From: Glaciecola sp. UBA983
GTDB taxonomy: Bacteria; Pseudomonadota; Gammaproteobacteria; Enterobacterales; Alteromonadaceae
Direction of reading: 5' to 3'
Length of the DNA stretch: 13,792 bases
NCBI GenBank assembly: GCA_002292215.1
Contig: DBBN01000059.1
Coordinates: 1 to 13,792, forward strand
Shown: positions 8,014-13,792 of the stretch, one piece after another
How positions within the stretch are numbered: position 1 is the first letter of the stretch
Layout: every line of letters begins with the position of its first letter
The notes under the pieces: generated by a model
Told to the model about the DNA's origin: nothing
Seen by the model: the letters and a program-made list of their open reading frames with translations, nothing else
Databases searched by the model: none
Position numbers and translations under genes: made by a program

Positions 8014-8067
8014 AAAATAGTGTATCAATATGACAAAAGGGTGACGCAGGTTTGATGGTTATATGAC
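8014..8067 (-). promoter_or_regulatory. Pho-box-like array and -10 element of the acyltransferase gene
   Basis: On the gene's strand, GTCA elements begin at 8067, 8045 and 8034, with ATCA at 8056, so four units lie exactly 11 bp apart. PhoB binds 11-bp direct repeats built on (T)GTCA followed by an AT-rich part. The first pair reads TCGTCATATAACCATCAA, 13 of 18 matches to the E. coli Pho-box consensus. Eleven bases after the last GTCA comes TATTTT (8019-8014), a plausible -10 at the same distance as in the E. coli phoA promoter as I remember it. No other -35 is evident, as expected for an activator-dependent promoter. Confidence 0.6.
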
Positions 8068-8078
8068 GATCCTGCGTC
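8043..8078 (-). terminator. Possible weak terminator of the peptidase gene
   Basis: On the - strand GACGCAGG (8078-8071) pairs perfectly with CCTGCGTC (8050-8043) across a 20-base loop, starting 8 bases past the peptidase stop. Only ACCCTTTTG follows, so the T-tract is poor. It overlaps three of the four Pho-box-like units (8067, 8056 and 8045) and could equally be a binding-site feature. Confidence 0.4.
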
Positions 8079-8085
8079 GGATTTA

Positions 8086-9549
8086 TTACAGTGCTGCTGG
8101 GCGTGGATCAAAATCACTCATAGCCATATAAGCAGTGACTAATGCCCAAATAGTTTGGTTTTGACGCAGCTCATCAGGATTGATTTTATCTAAGGTATCA
8201 TTCGGTGTGTGATGATAATCAAAATAATAATACCCATCTTGTTTCAGTGCAATAACAGGCACACCGTATTTCGGTAGCATAGAGACGTCAGGACCACCGT
8301 TAGTATCATTACTACCCAGCTCAACGCCTAAGGATACTAAACGTTGATACAGCGCCTTGGGTTGTTCACGGACAGCATCAGCAAAACGTGTATCCATACG
8401 ATAAATACTTCCTGCACCAAAATCAGATTCAGCAGCCATGATGATGTTAGGCAAATCGGCTTTGTTAGTGCGCACATATTCATATGCTCCAATTAAACCT
8501 ATTTCTTCGGCTGCAAAGAGAACAACTCTAATGGTGCGCTTAGGCTGACCGACTATGGTTTTAATATGATTAGCCGCAGCCATCACAATACCGACCCCTG
8601 CGCCATCATCTAGCGCGCCGGTACCTTCATCCCATGAATCTAAGTGAGCACCAATCAAAATAACTTCTTCAGGACGTTCACTACCCGTAATTTCACCAAT
8701 TACATTGTAAGAAGTCTGCCAGCCGGCATCTTTTGCTTGCATATTTACAGCAAGACGCACCGGTTTATCTTGCTCAAACATCGCTTCTAACACATCTGCA
8801 TCGGCAGTAGAGATTGCACCTGCGGGTATTTTGGCAACATTATCGTCGTAGCGCATGACACCAGTGTGTGCAAAGCGCGAATTATCCGTACCCACTGAGC
8901 GAATAATCACCGCTTGAGCGCCCAGTTTAGCCGCTTCAACCGCACCATTTACGCGGTTAGGGACGACTTTTCCATAAAAACGACCGGCTTTATCACGTTG
9001 CATGCGGGTATTTAAAAATACAATTTTTCCTGCTATAGACGCAGCATCCGCTTGGGTTAATTCGTCCAGTGAACCAAACATGACAACTTGTGCATCTAAT
9101 CCGCCATCAGGCGTTGCAATTGAGCCACCAAGAGCCGAGATAACCAGATCTTGTGGATAGGGGGCGAGTACTTTGGCATCGGCAAAACCTCGTTCCCAAT
9201 TACGTACCCTAACAGGTTGTTTGTATATTTTATCAAACCCTAATTCGGCAAATTTCGCTTCAGCCCAAGCAACAGCTCGCTTATCACCTTTTGAACCTGC
9301 AATCCGTGGACCCACTTCTACGGTTAATGATTTAACAATATTAAATGCCAAATCACTCTGTTGAGAATGGCTGATAAGAGGTTCTAATTGTACTAATGAG
9401 GTATGATTTTGCACTAGTGGCGATGTTGTTTCGACGGCTACTGGATTCGCATTAGGCGAGTGAAATACGCTATTTTGCGAAGCATTACAGCCGATAAGCA
9501 ATGCACTTGCGCTCAGTGTAACCGCTGCAAATAGATGAGATGTTTTCAT
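8086..9549 (-). CDS. M28 family zinc metallopeptidase, carboxypeptidase Q-like lipoprotein
   Basis: A 487-residue exported peptidase. The signal peptide ends in the lipobox LIGC with Cys21; Asn at +2 predicts sorting to the outer membrane, facing the periplasm. The mature protein has an N-terminal M28 segment, an inserted PA-like domain (roughly 130-280) and the C-terminal two-zinc catalytic domain. Visible zinc and catalytic residues are His302 and the bridging Asp314 (AHLDSWD...ALDD), Glu348-Glu349 in AAEEIG, Asp376 in ESDFG, and His446-His447 in the HHTPNDT motif. The SWD...DDG spacing and the HH-x-DT motif resemble mammalian plasma glutamate carboxypeptidase (CPQ), which cleaves dipeptides; it probably trims peptides for nutrition. 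The ATG follows an AGGGAC ribosome site closely. The exact substrate is unknown. It is read separately from rpsT, with its own promoter. Confidence 0.9.
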   Translation of the reverse strand: MKTSHLFAAVTLSASALLIGCNASQNSVFHSPNANPVAVETTSPLVQNHTSLVQLEPLISHSQQSDLAFNIVKSLTVEVGPRIAGSKGDKRAVAWAEAKFAELGFDKIYKQPVRVRNWERGFADAKVLAPYPQDLVISALGGSIATPDGGLDAQVVMFGSLDELTQADAASIAGKIVFLNTRMQRDKAGRFYGKVVPNRVNGAVEAAKLGAQAVIIRSVGTDNSRFAHTGVMRYDDNVAKIPAGAISTADADVLEAMFEQDKPVRLAVNMQAKDAGWQTSYNVIGEITGSERPEEVILIGAHLDSWDEGTGALDDGAGVGIVMAAANHIKTIVGQPKRTIRVVLFAAEEIGLIGAYEYVRTNKADLPNIIMAAESDFGAGSIYRMDTRFADAVREQPKALYQRLVSLGVELGSNDTNGGPDVSMLPKYGVPVIALKQDGYYYFDYHHTPNDTLDKINPDELRQNQTIWALVTAYMAMSDFDPRPAAL

Positions 9550-9581
9550 GAATGTCCCTGTGTCGTTATTGTTATTAATTT

Positions 9582-9590
9582 ACTATATCA
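9582..9590 (-). promoter_or_regulatory. Extended -10 promoter of the M28 peptidase gene
   Basis: TGATATAGT on the - strand fits the extended -10 pattern TGnTATAAT at all but one base. There is no good -35 at 16-18 bases, which extended -10 promoters can tolerate. Transcription would begin about 25 bases before the ATG. Confidence 0.5.
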
Positions 9591-9631
9591 CAGGTGCATT
9601 ATGCGGTGTTGGACTGTTGAATTTCAAGCAC

Positions 9632-9657
9632 AAAAAAAGCACCCTAAGGTGCTTTTT
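9632..9657 (-). terminator. Intrinsic terminator after rpsT
   Basis: On the - strand GCACC (9652-9648), loop TTAG, GGTGC (9643-9639), followed by seven T. The A run before the stem extends pairing. It lies 36 bases past the rpsT stop and ahead of the peptidase promoter. Confidence 0.9.
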
Positions 9658-9693
9658 ATCAAAAACGTATCTACGTTAGATATAAGGCTTAAA

Positions 9694-9954
9694 TTAAAGC
9701 GCTTTAATCTGTGCAGATAAACGGCTCTTATGACGAGCAGCTTTGTTTTTGTGGATCAAACCTTTGGTCGCCATGCGATCAAGGATTGGTGTTGCAGTTG
9801 CAAGTGCCGCTTGCGCGCCATCTTTATCACCTGCTGCAATTGCAGCAAGTACTTTCTTTATGCAGGTACGGGTGAAAGAGCGACGGCTGGCATTATGCTG
9901 ACGACGGTTCTCGGCCTGAATTGCACGTTTTTTAGCAGACTTAATGTTAGCCAC
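9694..9954 (-). CDS. rpsT: 30S ribosomal protein S20
   Basis: An 86-residue, very basic protein that binds 16S rRNA early in 30S assembly; the family is usually 86-88 residues. The N-terminus [14 protein letters not shown] and the C-terminal [12 protein letters not shown] pattern are diagnostic of S20. The start codon is GTG (9954-9952), with a strong GGAG ribosome site 6 bases upstream. E. coli rpsT also uses a non-AUG start (UUG), which is linked to translational control by free S20, so the rare start may be functional. The gene is divergent from murJ, as in many gammaproteobacteria. Strong expression is expected from its near-consensus promoter. Confidence 0.98.
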   Translation of the reverse strand: MANIKSAKKRAIQAENRRQHNASRRSFTRTCIKKVLAAIAAGDKDGAQAALATATPILDRMATKGLIHKNKAARHKSRLSAQIKAL

Positions 9955-9987
9955 TGTGAACTCCGAAAAAAATTCATGTAAAATTTA

Positions 9988-10024
9988 GGGCGCAGATTAT
10001 CTATTTTTAACTAGTTATTGTCAA
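9988..10024 (-). promoter_or_regulatory. Strong sigma-70 promoter of rpsT with GC-rich discriminator
   Basis: On the - strand: perfect TTGACA (10024-10019), 17-base spacer, GATAAT (10001-9996, five of six). The next eight bases are CTGCGCCC (9995-9988). GC-rich discriminators of this kind are typical of rRNA and ribosomal-protein promoters repressed by ppGpp/DksA. Transcription would start near 9989, about 35 bases before the GTG. Confidence 0.88.
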
Positions 10025-10046
10025 TGCCTTTATGCGCTTTTTTATT
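10018..10046 (+). promoter_or_regulatory. Candidate murJ promoter overlapping the rpsT -35
   Basis: TTGTCA (10018-10023, five of six), 17-base spacer, TTTATT (10041-10046, four of six). The bases TTGTCAA also form the rpsT -35 on the other strand, so the two polymerases could not bind at once. The weaker -10 suggests much lower output than rpsT. Confidence 0.45.
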
Positions 10047-10061
10047 AGTACTGTACACAAG

Positions 10062-10076
10062 GCACTAACTTAGTGC
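10062..10076. repeat. Operator-like palindrome upstream of murJ
   Basis: GCACTAA and TTAGTGC are perfect 7-bp arms around one central C. A one-base loop cannot form an RNA hairpin, so if functional it is more likely a site for a dimeric DNA-binding protein. It lies about 9 bases downstream of the predicted murJ transcription start. Confidence 0.4.
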
Positions 10077-10114
10077 TAATCTATGCGCACTTTATCACCA
10101 GATCTCAATCTTTT

Positions 10115-11659
10115 ATGCTGTTAAAATCAGGCATTATTGTCAGTGTTATGACACTGTTATCCCGCGTTCTAGGCCTTGTCAGAGATGTGGTTGTGGCAAA
10201 TCTTATGGGGGCAGGGGCGAGTGCCGACGTTTTTTTCTTTGCCAATAAAATTCCGAATTTTTTACGCCGATTATTTGCAGAAGGCGCGTTTGCACAAGCA
10301 TTTGTGCCGGTGTTATCCGCAGTCCATGCCCAAGATGATCGTAAACTCAGTCTCGATTTTATCGCTAAAATATCAGGTACGTTAGGTGTTATTGTCTTTT
10401 TTACTGCCATATTTGGGGTTTTAGCGTCGCCAGTCATCGCTGCATTATTCGGTACTGGATGGTTTATCGCCTTTATTAATGATGAACCCGATGGTCAAAA
10501 ATTTGAACTTGCTAGTACAATGCTCAAAATTACCTTCCCTTATTTATTTTTTATTACCTTGACGGGTTTGTCCGGTGCTATTTTGAATACCTTGAATCGT
10601 TTCGCTGTAGCAGCGTTCACACCGGTATTGCTAAATGTCTCGATTATTACCTGTGCGTGGTTGTTTCATGAACAATTTTCAACACCTGCGTTTGCGCTTG
10701 CATGGGGAGTGTTTTTTGGTGGACTGATTCAACTCGCATTTCAATTACCATTTTTATACCGTGCCGGCGTATTGGTTCGTCCACGCTGGGGCTGGTCTGA
10801 TCCTAACGTCAAAAAAGTACGCACCTTGATGATCCCTGCATTATTTGGGGTTTCGGTGAGTCAAATCAATTTGTTGTTTGATACATTAATCGCCAGTTTT
10901 TTGATGACGGGGTCGGTGAGCTGGTTATATTACTCTGATAGGTTATTAGAGTTTCCGCTAGGTTTGTTTGGTATCGCTATTGCGACAGTGATATTGCCTG
11001 CGTTATCGCGTGACCATGTGAGCCAAGATAAAGACAAATTTAAGCGCAATATGAATTGGGCATTAACCATGGTTTGTGCTTTGGGCATTCCATCGTGTTT
11101 AGGGTTGATGGTGTTAGCTGAGCCTATTTTATCGGTGATTTTTGAGCGCGGTGCATTTACTAGTAATGATGTGTCGATGGCTGGCATGAGTTTATTAGCG
11201 TATGCGTCAGGCTTGGTCAGTTTTATGTTAATTAAAATATTTGCACCAGGCTATTACGCTCGCCAAGATACTAAGACTCCGGTCAAGTTTGGGATCATAG
11301 CGATGATTGCAAACATGGCATTTAACGTGATATTTGCTATTCCGTTTGGTTATGTTGGTTTGGCAATAGCCACCAGTTTATCTGCCACACTGAATGCTGG
11401 TTTATTGTATCGTGGATTAGTCAAAGCAGGCGTATATCAATTGGAATCAGTGGTGTTGTGGCGTTTAGTGAAAATGTTACTCGCAGCTGCGGTGATGGCG
11501 GCAGTGGTGTTTATGTTGCAATTGCAAGTTGATTGGTCGTTGTTAACGTTTAGTCATCGCGTTAGTTATGTGGTGACATGGTTAAGTGCGGCACTGGTTT
11601 CCTATCTTGTTATGCTCGGCTTATTAGGCTTGCGCCCAAGGGACTTCAAAAGTACGTAA
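10115..11659 (+). CDS. murJ: MurJ, lipid II flippase
   Basis: An essential inner-membrane flippase that moves the peptidoglycan precursor lipid II from cytoplasm to periplasm (MOP/MVF superfamily, formerly MviN). The chain is 514 residues against 511 in E. coli, with the 14-helix hydrophobic pattern. Functional charged residues known from E. coli are present: Arg17, Arg23, Asp38 and Arg51 near the N-terminus, the LRRLFAEGAFAQAFVP block, and Arg276 in the YYSDRLLEFP motif. ATG at 10115 gives the family N-terminus (MLLKS) but has no clear ribosome site. An in-frame GTG at 10073, with AAGG 10 bases upstream, would add 14 residues and cannot be excluded. The order rpsT-murJ-ribF-ileS is common in gammaproteobacteria; here a two-gene cassette lies between murJ and ribF. 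No terminator is visible after murJ. Confidence 0.95.
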   Translation: MLLKSGIIVSVMTLLSRVLGLVRDVVVANLMGAGASADVFFFANKIPNFLRRLFAEGAFAQAFVPVLSAVHAQDDRKLSLDFIAKISGTLGVIVFFTAIFGVLASPVIAALFGTGWFIAFINDEPDGQKFELASTMLKITFPYLFFITLTGLSGAILNTLNRFAVAAFTPVLLNVSIITCAWLFHEQFSTPAFALAWGVFFGGLIQLAFQLPFLYRAGVLVRPRWGWSDPNVKKVRTLMIPALFGVSVSQINLLFDTLIASFLMTGSVSWLYYSDRLLEFPLGLFGIAIATVILPALSRDHVSQDKDKFKRNMNWALTMVCALGIPSCLGLMVLAEPILSVIFERGAFTSNDVSMAGMSLLAYASGLVSFMLIKIFAPGYYARQDTKTPVKFGIIAMIANMAFNVIFAIPFGYVGLAIATSLSATLNAGLLYRGLVKAGVYQLESVVLWRLVKMLLAAAVMAAVVFMLQLQVDWSLLTFSHRVSYVVTWLSAALVSYLVMLGLLGLRPRDFKST

Positions 11660-11705
11660 ATACCCTTTTAGAAAATAATCACGAGGTTAATGTTTCTTGA
11701 CTTAA

Positions 11706-11723
11706 AGTAAAGTTAGCTTGACA
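11706..11723 (+). promoter_or_regulatory. Upstream operator copy overlapping the cassette -35
   Basis: AGTAAAGTTAGCTTGACA matches 14 of 18 bases of the downstream palindrome at 11752-11769. The left half-site is intact and the right half degenerate. It ends exactly on the TTGACA -35, so a bound repressor would block polymerase. The two copies are 46 bp apart. Confidence 0.55.
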
Positions 11724-11746
11724 TTGCTGACTGTCACTCCTACAGT
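11718..11746 (+). promoter_or_regulatory. Promoter of the membrane protein/XRE cassette
   Basis: Perfect TTGACA (11718-11723), 17-base spacer, TACAGT (11741-11746, four of six). Transcription would start near 11752, inside the palindromic operator and about 40 bases before the first ATG. Confidence 0.7.
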
Positions 11747-11750
11747 ATTA

Positions 11751-11770
11751 AAGTAAAGTTTACTTTACTT
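11751..11770 (+). promoter_or_regulatory. Palindromic operator at the cassette transcription start
   Basis: AAGTAAAG and CTTTACTT are perfect 8-bp arms around TTTA. The site covers the predicted transcription start of the operon that encodes a small XRE regulator, the usual place for a self-repressing operator. Binding by that regulator is inferred. Confidence 0.6.
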
Positions 11771-11791
11771 AATGATAAAGGAGTTATACTT

Positions 11792-12229
11792 ATGAATGCA
11801 CCATCACAAAAACCAAGCAACACGACAACTAACACTATCGCAACACGTACCGCAAGCAATACTAAAAAACTCGCTTTATGGACAGGCTTATGGCTGATAT
11901 CGCTGGCGTTAGTGGCATTCGGTCCTAAATTTTTATGGGACTTTCACACCGTGATCACCTGCACTTTGATTGTGATGAATCTCTTTATGGGATACAAAAT
12001 GATCATCGCAAACAAAGAACACTTAGAAGGATTGGATGAGTTGCAACAACGCATTCATCTAGAAGCGATGGCGTTGTCACTGGGTTGCAGTGTGGTATTT
12101 GGAGCAGTATTCGGGCTATTGGAAAACGTCAGAATAATTGCTAGTTCACCCAATCCATCGTCGGTGTTATTCGTCACGGGTATTACTTATGGTATTGGCA
12201 TGCTAATCGCTCATAAGAAGTATTTATAA
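11792..12229 (+). CDS. Four-helix membrane protein of unknown function, partner of an XRE regulator
   Basis: A 145-residue predicted inner-membrane protein. Residues 1-26 are a polar tail rich in Thr, Asn and Ser; four hydrophobic helices follow at about 27-43, 53-72, 91-110 and 123-140. The loop between helices 2 and 3 carries the charged, amphipathic stretch ANKEHLEGLDELQQRIHLEA (73-92), the most distinctive part. The strong ribosome site AAAGGAG lies 8 bases before the ATG. The stop is one base from the ATG of the XRE regulator, so the two are co-transcribed and probably translationally coupled. Similar pairs of a small multi-helix membrane protein and a roughly 65-residue XRE regulator occur widely, mostly without assigned function. 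No catalytic motif is seen. Function unknown; a membrane stress or sensing role is only a guess. Confidence 0.85.
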   Translation: MNAPSQKPSNTTTNTIATRTASNTKKLALWTGLWLISLALVAFGPKFLWDFHTVITCTLIVMNLFMGYKMIIANKEHLEGLDELQQRIHLEAMALSLGCSVVFGAVFGLLENVRIIASSPNPSSVLFVTGITYGIGMLIAHKKYL

Positions 12230-12230
12230 C

Positions 12231-12434
12231 ATGAAAAACCGATTAAAAGTGTTACGTGCAGAACGAGATTGGACTCAAGCAGATTTAGCTGCTCGGCTAG
12301 ATGTGTCGAGACAAACGATAGTGGCTATTGAAAAAGGTAAATATGATCCGAGCTTGTCGCTAGCCTTTAAAACGGCAAGATTGTTCGCTCAGCCGATTGA
12401 AAGCATTTTTGATGATGAAATGACATTACCTTGA
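12231..12434 (+). CDS. Small XRE/Cro-type HTH transcriptional regulator
   Basis: A 67-residue protein that is little more than one helix-turn-helix domain of the Cro/CI (XRE, HTH_3) family. The recognition region runs from Thr15 to Ile33 (TQADLAARLDVSRQTIVAIE), followed by EKGKYDPS, which is typical of the YozG-like subgroup of minimal regulators. There is no separate effector domain. The C-terminus ends IFDDEMTLP, as in relatives that stop at the IFxxE motif. The ATG is one base past the upstream membrane-protein stop, with AAGAAG inside that gene as ribosome site. It most likely binds the two AGTAAAGT-type sites at the cassette promoter and controls its own operon. How it senses a signal, perhaps through its membrane partner, is unknown. 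Confidence 0.9.
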   Translation: MKNRLKVLRAERDWTQADLAARLDVSRQTIVAIEKGKYDPSLSLAFKTARLFAQPIESIFDDEMTLP

Positions 12435-12464
12435 TTATCATTAGATTATACGCGCTGAGTCGTT

Positions 12465-12470
12465 TATAAT
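12465..12470 (+). promoter_or_regulatory. Consensus -10 of a ribF promoter
   Basis: A perfect TATAAT is followed by CACGCGCC, a GC-rich discriminator like that of rpsT. No good -35 is present; TTAGAT at 12441-12446 (18-base spacing) matches only three of six. Transcription would start near 12477, 37 bases before the ribF GTG, and would run into ileS. Confidence 0.55.
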
Positions 12471-12513
12471 CACGCGCCTAAAATGAAAGCTTTAACTTCA
12501 GTTAGGACGGTTT

Positions 12514-13488
12514 GTGGAATTAATTCGAGGATTACATAATATTCGTGCACAACACAAAGGTTGTGTACTGACTATTGGTAAGTTTGACGGTGTGCACTTA
12601 GGGCACAAGGCTGTTCTGACCTCGTTAATTGAGCAAGCCAAAGCCTTAGGTTTGCCATCGACCGTTATGGTATTCGAACCACAACCTGAAGAAGTGTTCA
12701 CTCCTGAGCACGCACCAGCTCGATTATCACGCTGGCGGGACAAGTATGATGCGCTAAAAGCAATTGGTATCGACCGGTTAATCTGTGTACATTTTACGGC
12801 TAAGTTTGCCAGCCAATCACCAGAATATTTTATTCAACATACCTTAGTCGACGCATTAGGCGTAGAGTTTTTGGTGGTGGGTGATGATTTTCGTTTTGGC
12901 CAAGCCCGACTCGGTGATTTTGCCATGTTACAAGGCGCCGGTCAGCAGCATGGTTTTGCTGTCGTCAGTACGGCAAGCTATCGCTTGGATAATAACCGTA
13001 TTAGCTCGACCGCCATTAGAGAAGCACTTGCGGCAGATAATTTTATCTTAGCCAACGATATGTTAGGGCGTGAATTCACGATCAATGGTCGAGTCGTACA
13101 CGGGCAAGCTCGTGGACGGACGATTGGATTTCCGACCGCTAATGTCAATCTACAACGCGCTAAAGCACCGATAGTTGGTGTGTTTGCGGTGCAGGTACTC
13201 TGCCAAGGTCAACGCTATAATGGTGTTGCCAATATTGGTACTCGTCCGACTGCAGATGGGCATCAAGGATTATTAGAAGTCCATATTTTTGATTTTGACC
13301 AAGATATATATGGTCAATATCTACATGTTGCTGTGCAACATAAACTGCGCGGGATCAAAAAATTTGATACCTTTGCACAATTACAAACCCAAATTGCGCA
13401 TGATGCACAGCAAGCCCGTGCATTACTTAGCGACCCTTTTGCAACCAACCCTTTGCAACCAAATACTTGCAATAAGCATCCAGGATAG
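12514..13488 (+). CDS. ribF: RibF, bifunctional riboflavin kinase / FAD synthetase
   Basis: A cytoplasmic enzyme that phosphorylates riboflavin to FMN and then adenylylates FMN to FAD. The N-terminal FAD-synthetase domain (about 1-180) shows [10 protein letters not shown] at 22-31 and the RISSTAIR motif at 162-169, both of the nucleotidyltransferase type. The C-terminal riboflavin-kinase domain (about 185-310) has [10 protein letters not shown], with Pro207-Thr208-Ala209-Asn210 binding Mg-ATP, and [10 protein letters not shown]. The length is 324 residues against 313 in E. coli, with a divergent C-terminal tail. The start is GTG at 12514, with AGGA 6 bases upstream, giving the family N-terminus (ELIRGLHN). 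ileS begins 8 bases after the stop. This is the conserved ribF-ileS order, normally followed by lspA. Confidence 0.97.
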   Translation: MELIRGLHNIRAQHKGCVLTIGKFDGVHLGHKAVLTSLIEQAKALGLPSTVMVFEPQPEEVFTPEHAPARLSRWRDKYDALKAIGIDRLICVHFTAKFASQSPEYFIQHTLVDALGVEFLVVGDDFRFGQARLGDFAMLQGAGQQHGFAVVSTASYRLDNNRISSTAIREALAADNFILANDMLGREFTINGRVVHGQARGRTIGFPTANVNLQRAKAPIVGVFAVQVLCQGQRYNGVANIGTRPTADGHQGLLEVHIFDFDQDIYGQYLHVAVQHKLRGIKKFDTFAQLQTQIAHDAQQARALLSDPFATNPLQPNTCNKHPG

Positions 13489-13496
13489 ACGTCAAT

Positions 13497-13792
13497 ATGA
13501 GTGATTACAAAGCCACCCTGAATTTACCTGAAACTGCATTTCCAATGCGTGGCAACCTTGCCCAGCGCGAGCCGAAAATGCTAAAAACATGGACTGAGAA
13601 AAAATTATACCAGCAGATCCGTGACGCCAAAGCAGGTAAAACGCCGTTTATTTTGCATGATGGACCTCCGTATGCCAATGGTGATATACACATTGGGCAT
13701 GCAGTAAATAAGATCCTCAAAGATGTGATTGTTAAATCTAAGACATTATCTGACTTTGATTCTCCATACGTGCCTGGATGGGATTGTCATGG
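13497..13792 (+). CDS. ileS: Isoleucyl-tRNA synthetase (3' end missing)
   Basis: The first 98 codons of the class I synthetase that charges tRNA-Ile; the whole protein is usually about 940 residues. The N-terminus ([19 protein letters not shown]) is near-identical to that of E. coli IleS. The ATP-binding signature [11 protein letters not shown] ends at residue 68, with HIGH at 65-68, and is followed by the conserved VPGWDCHG at the window edge. The ATG is 8 bases past the ribF stop; the AGGA at 13482-13485 overlaps the end of ribF, so the two genes are one transcript and may be translationally linked. The KMSKS loop, editing domain and zinc site lie beyond the window. No promoter of its own is seen. 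Confidence 0.97.
   Translation, partial: MSDYKATLNLPETAFPMRGNLAQREPKMLKTWTEKKLYQQIRDAKAGKTPFILHDGPPYANGDIHIGHAVNKILKDVIVKSKTLSDFDSPYVPGWDCH

Noticed and set aside
8028..8050. Reading the TGAC units as a chance by-product of the peptidase stem-loop
   Set aside because: Not accepted as the full explanation: the unit at 8031 lies outside the stem, and all four keep exact 11-bp spacing. The overlap is recorded as a separate finding.
9730..9981. 83-codon + strand frame over rpsT
   Set aside because: It is antisense to the whole S20 gene and Cys-rich in the way frame shadows often are; no ribosome site was found.
1..13792. CRISPR array, transposon, prophage, tRNA or riboswitch (including an FMN riboswitch before ribF)
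   Set aside because: No regularly spaced repeats, transposase or integrase, tRNA fold or conserved aptamer segments were seen. The 79-base gap before ribF is too short for an FMN aptamer plus expression platform.

Overview
The window looks like ordinary chromosomal DNA of a marine-type, fairly AT-rich gammaproteobacterium. The proteins resemble the Alteromonadales/Shewanella/Vibrio range, but the genus cannot be fixed from sequence alone. Two conserved core blocks are joined by a less conserved middle. No tRNA, rRNA, insertion sequence, phage gene or CRISPR array is visible.

Left block (1-5968, + strand): the C-terminal two thirds of clpX, then lon, hupB and ppiD. This is the classic protein quality-control cluster: ClpX unfoldase, Lon protease, nucleoid protein HU-beta (itself a Lon substrate in E. 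coli) and the periplasmic chaperone PpiD. Each gene seems to have its own signals: an intrinsic terminator after clpX, a sigma-32-like promoter before lon, a sigma-70 promoter before hupB, and strong terminators after hupB and ppiD.

Middle (5987-9954, - strand): an easily missed 58-codon gene for a two-helix membrane protein; a two-domain acyltransferase that fits the OlsF type of bifunctional ornithine-lipid synthase; a periplasmic M28 lipoprotein peptidase of the carboxypeptidase Q type; and rpsT (ribosomal protein S20). The acyltransferase promoter carries four TGAC/TGAT elements spaced exactly 11 bp apart on the + strand. This is the architecture of a PhoB binding array, so ornithine lipids are probably made here when phosphate is scarce.

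Right block (10115-13792, + strand): murJ (lipid II flippase), a two-gene cassette (four-helix membrane protein plus a 67-residue XRE regulator), ribF and the first 98 codons of ileS. rpsT and murJ are divergent and their -35 elements overlap on the same seven bases. The cassette sits between murJ and ribF, and two related palindrome-like operators bracket its promoter, which suggests autoregulation.

I found no wholly new multi-gene system. The best leads are the Pho-box array in front of the OlsF-like gene, the autoregulated membrane-protein/XRE pair, and the unannotated 58-residue membrane protein.
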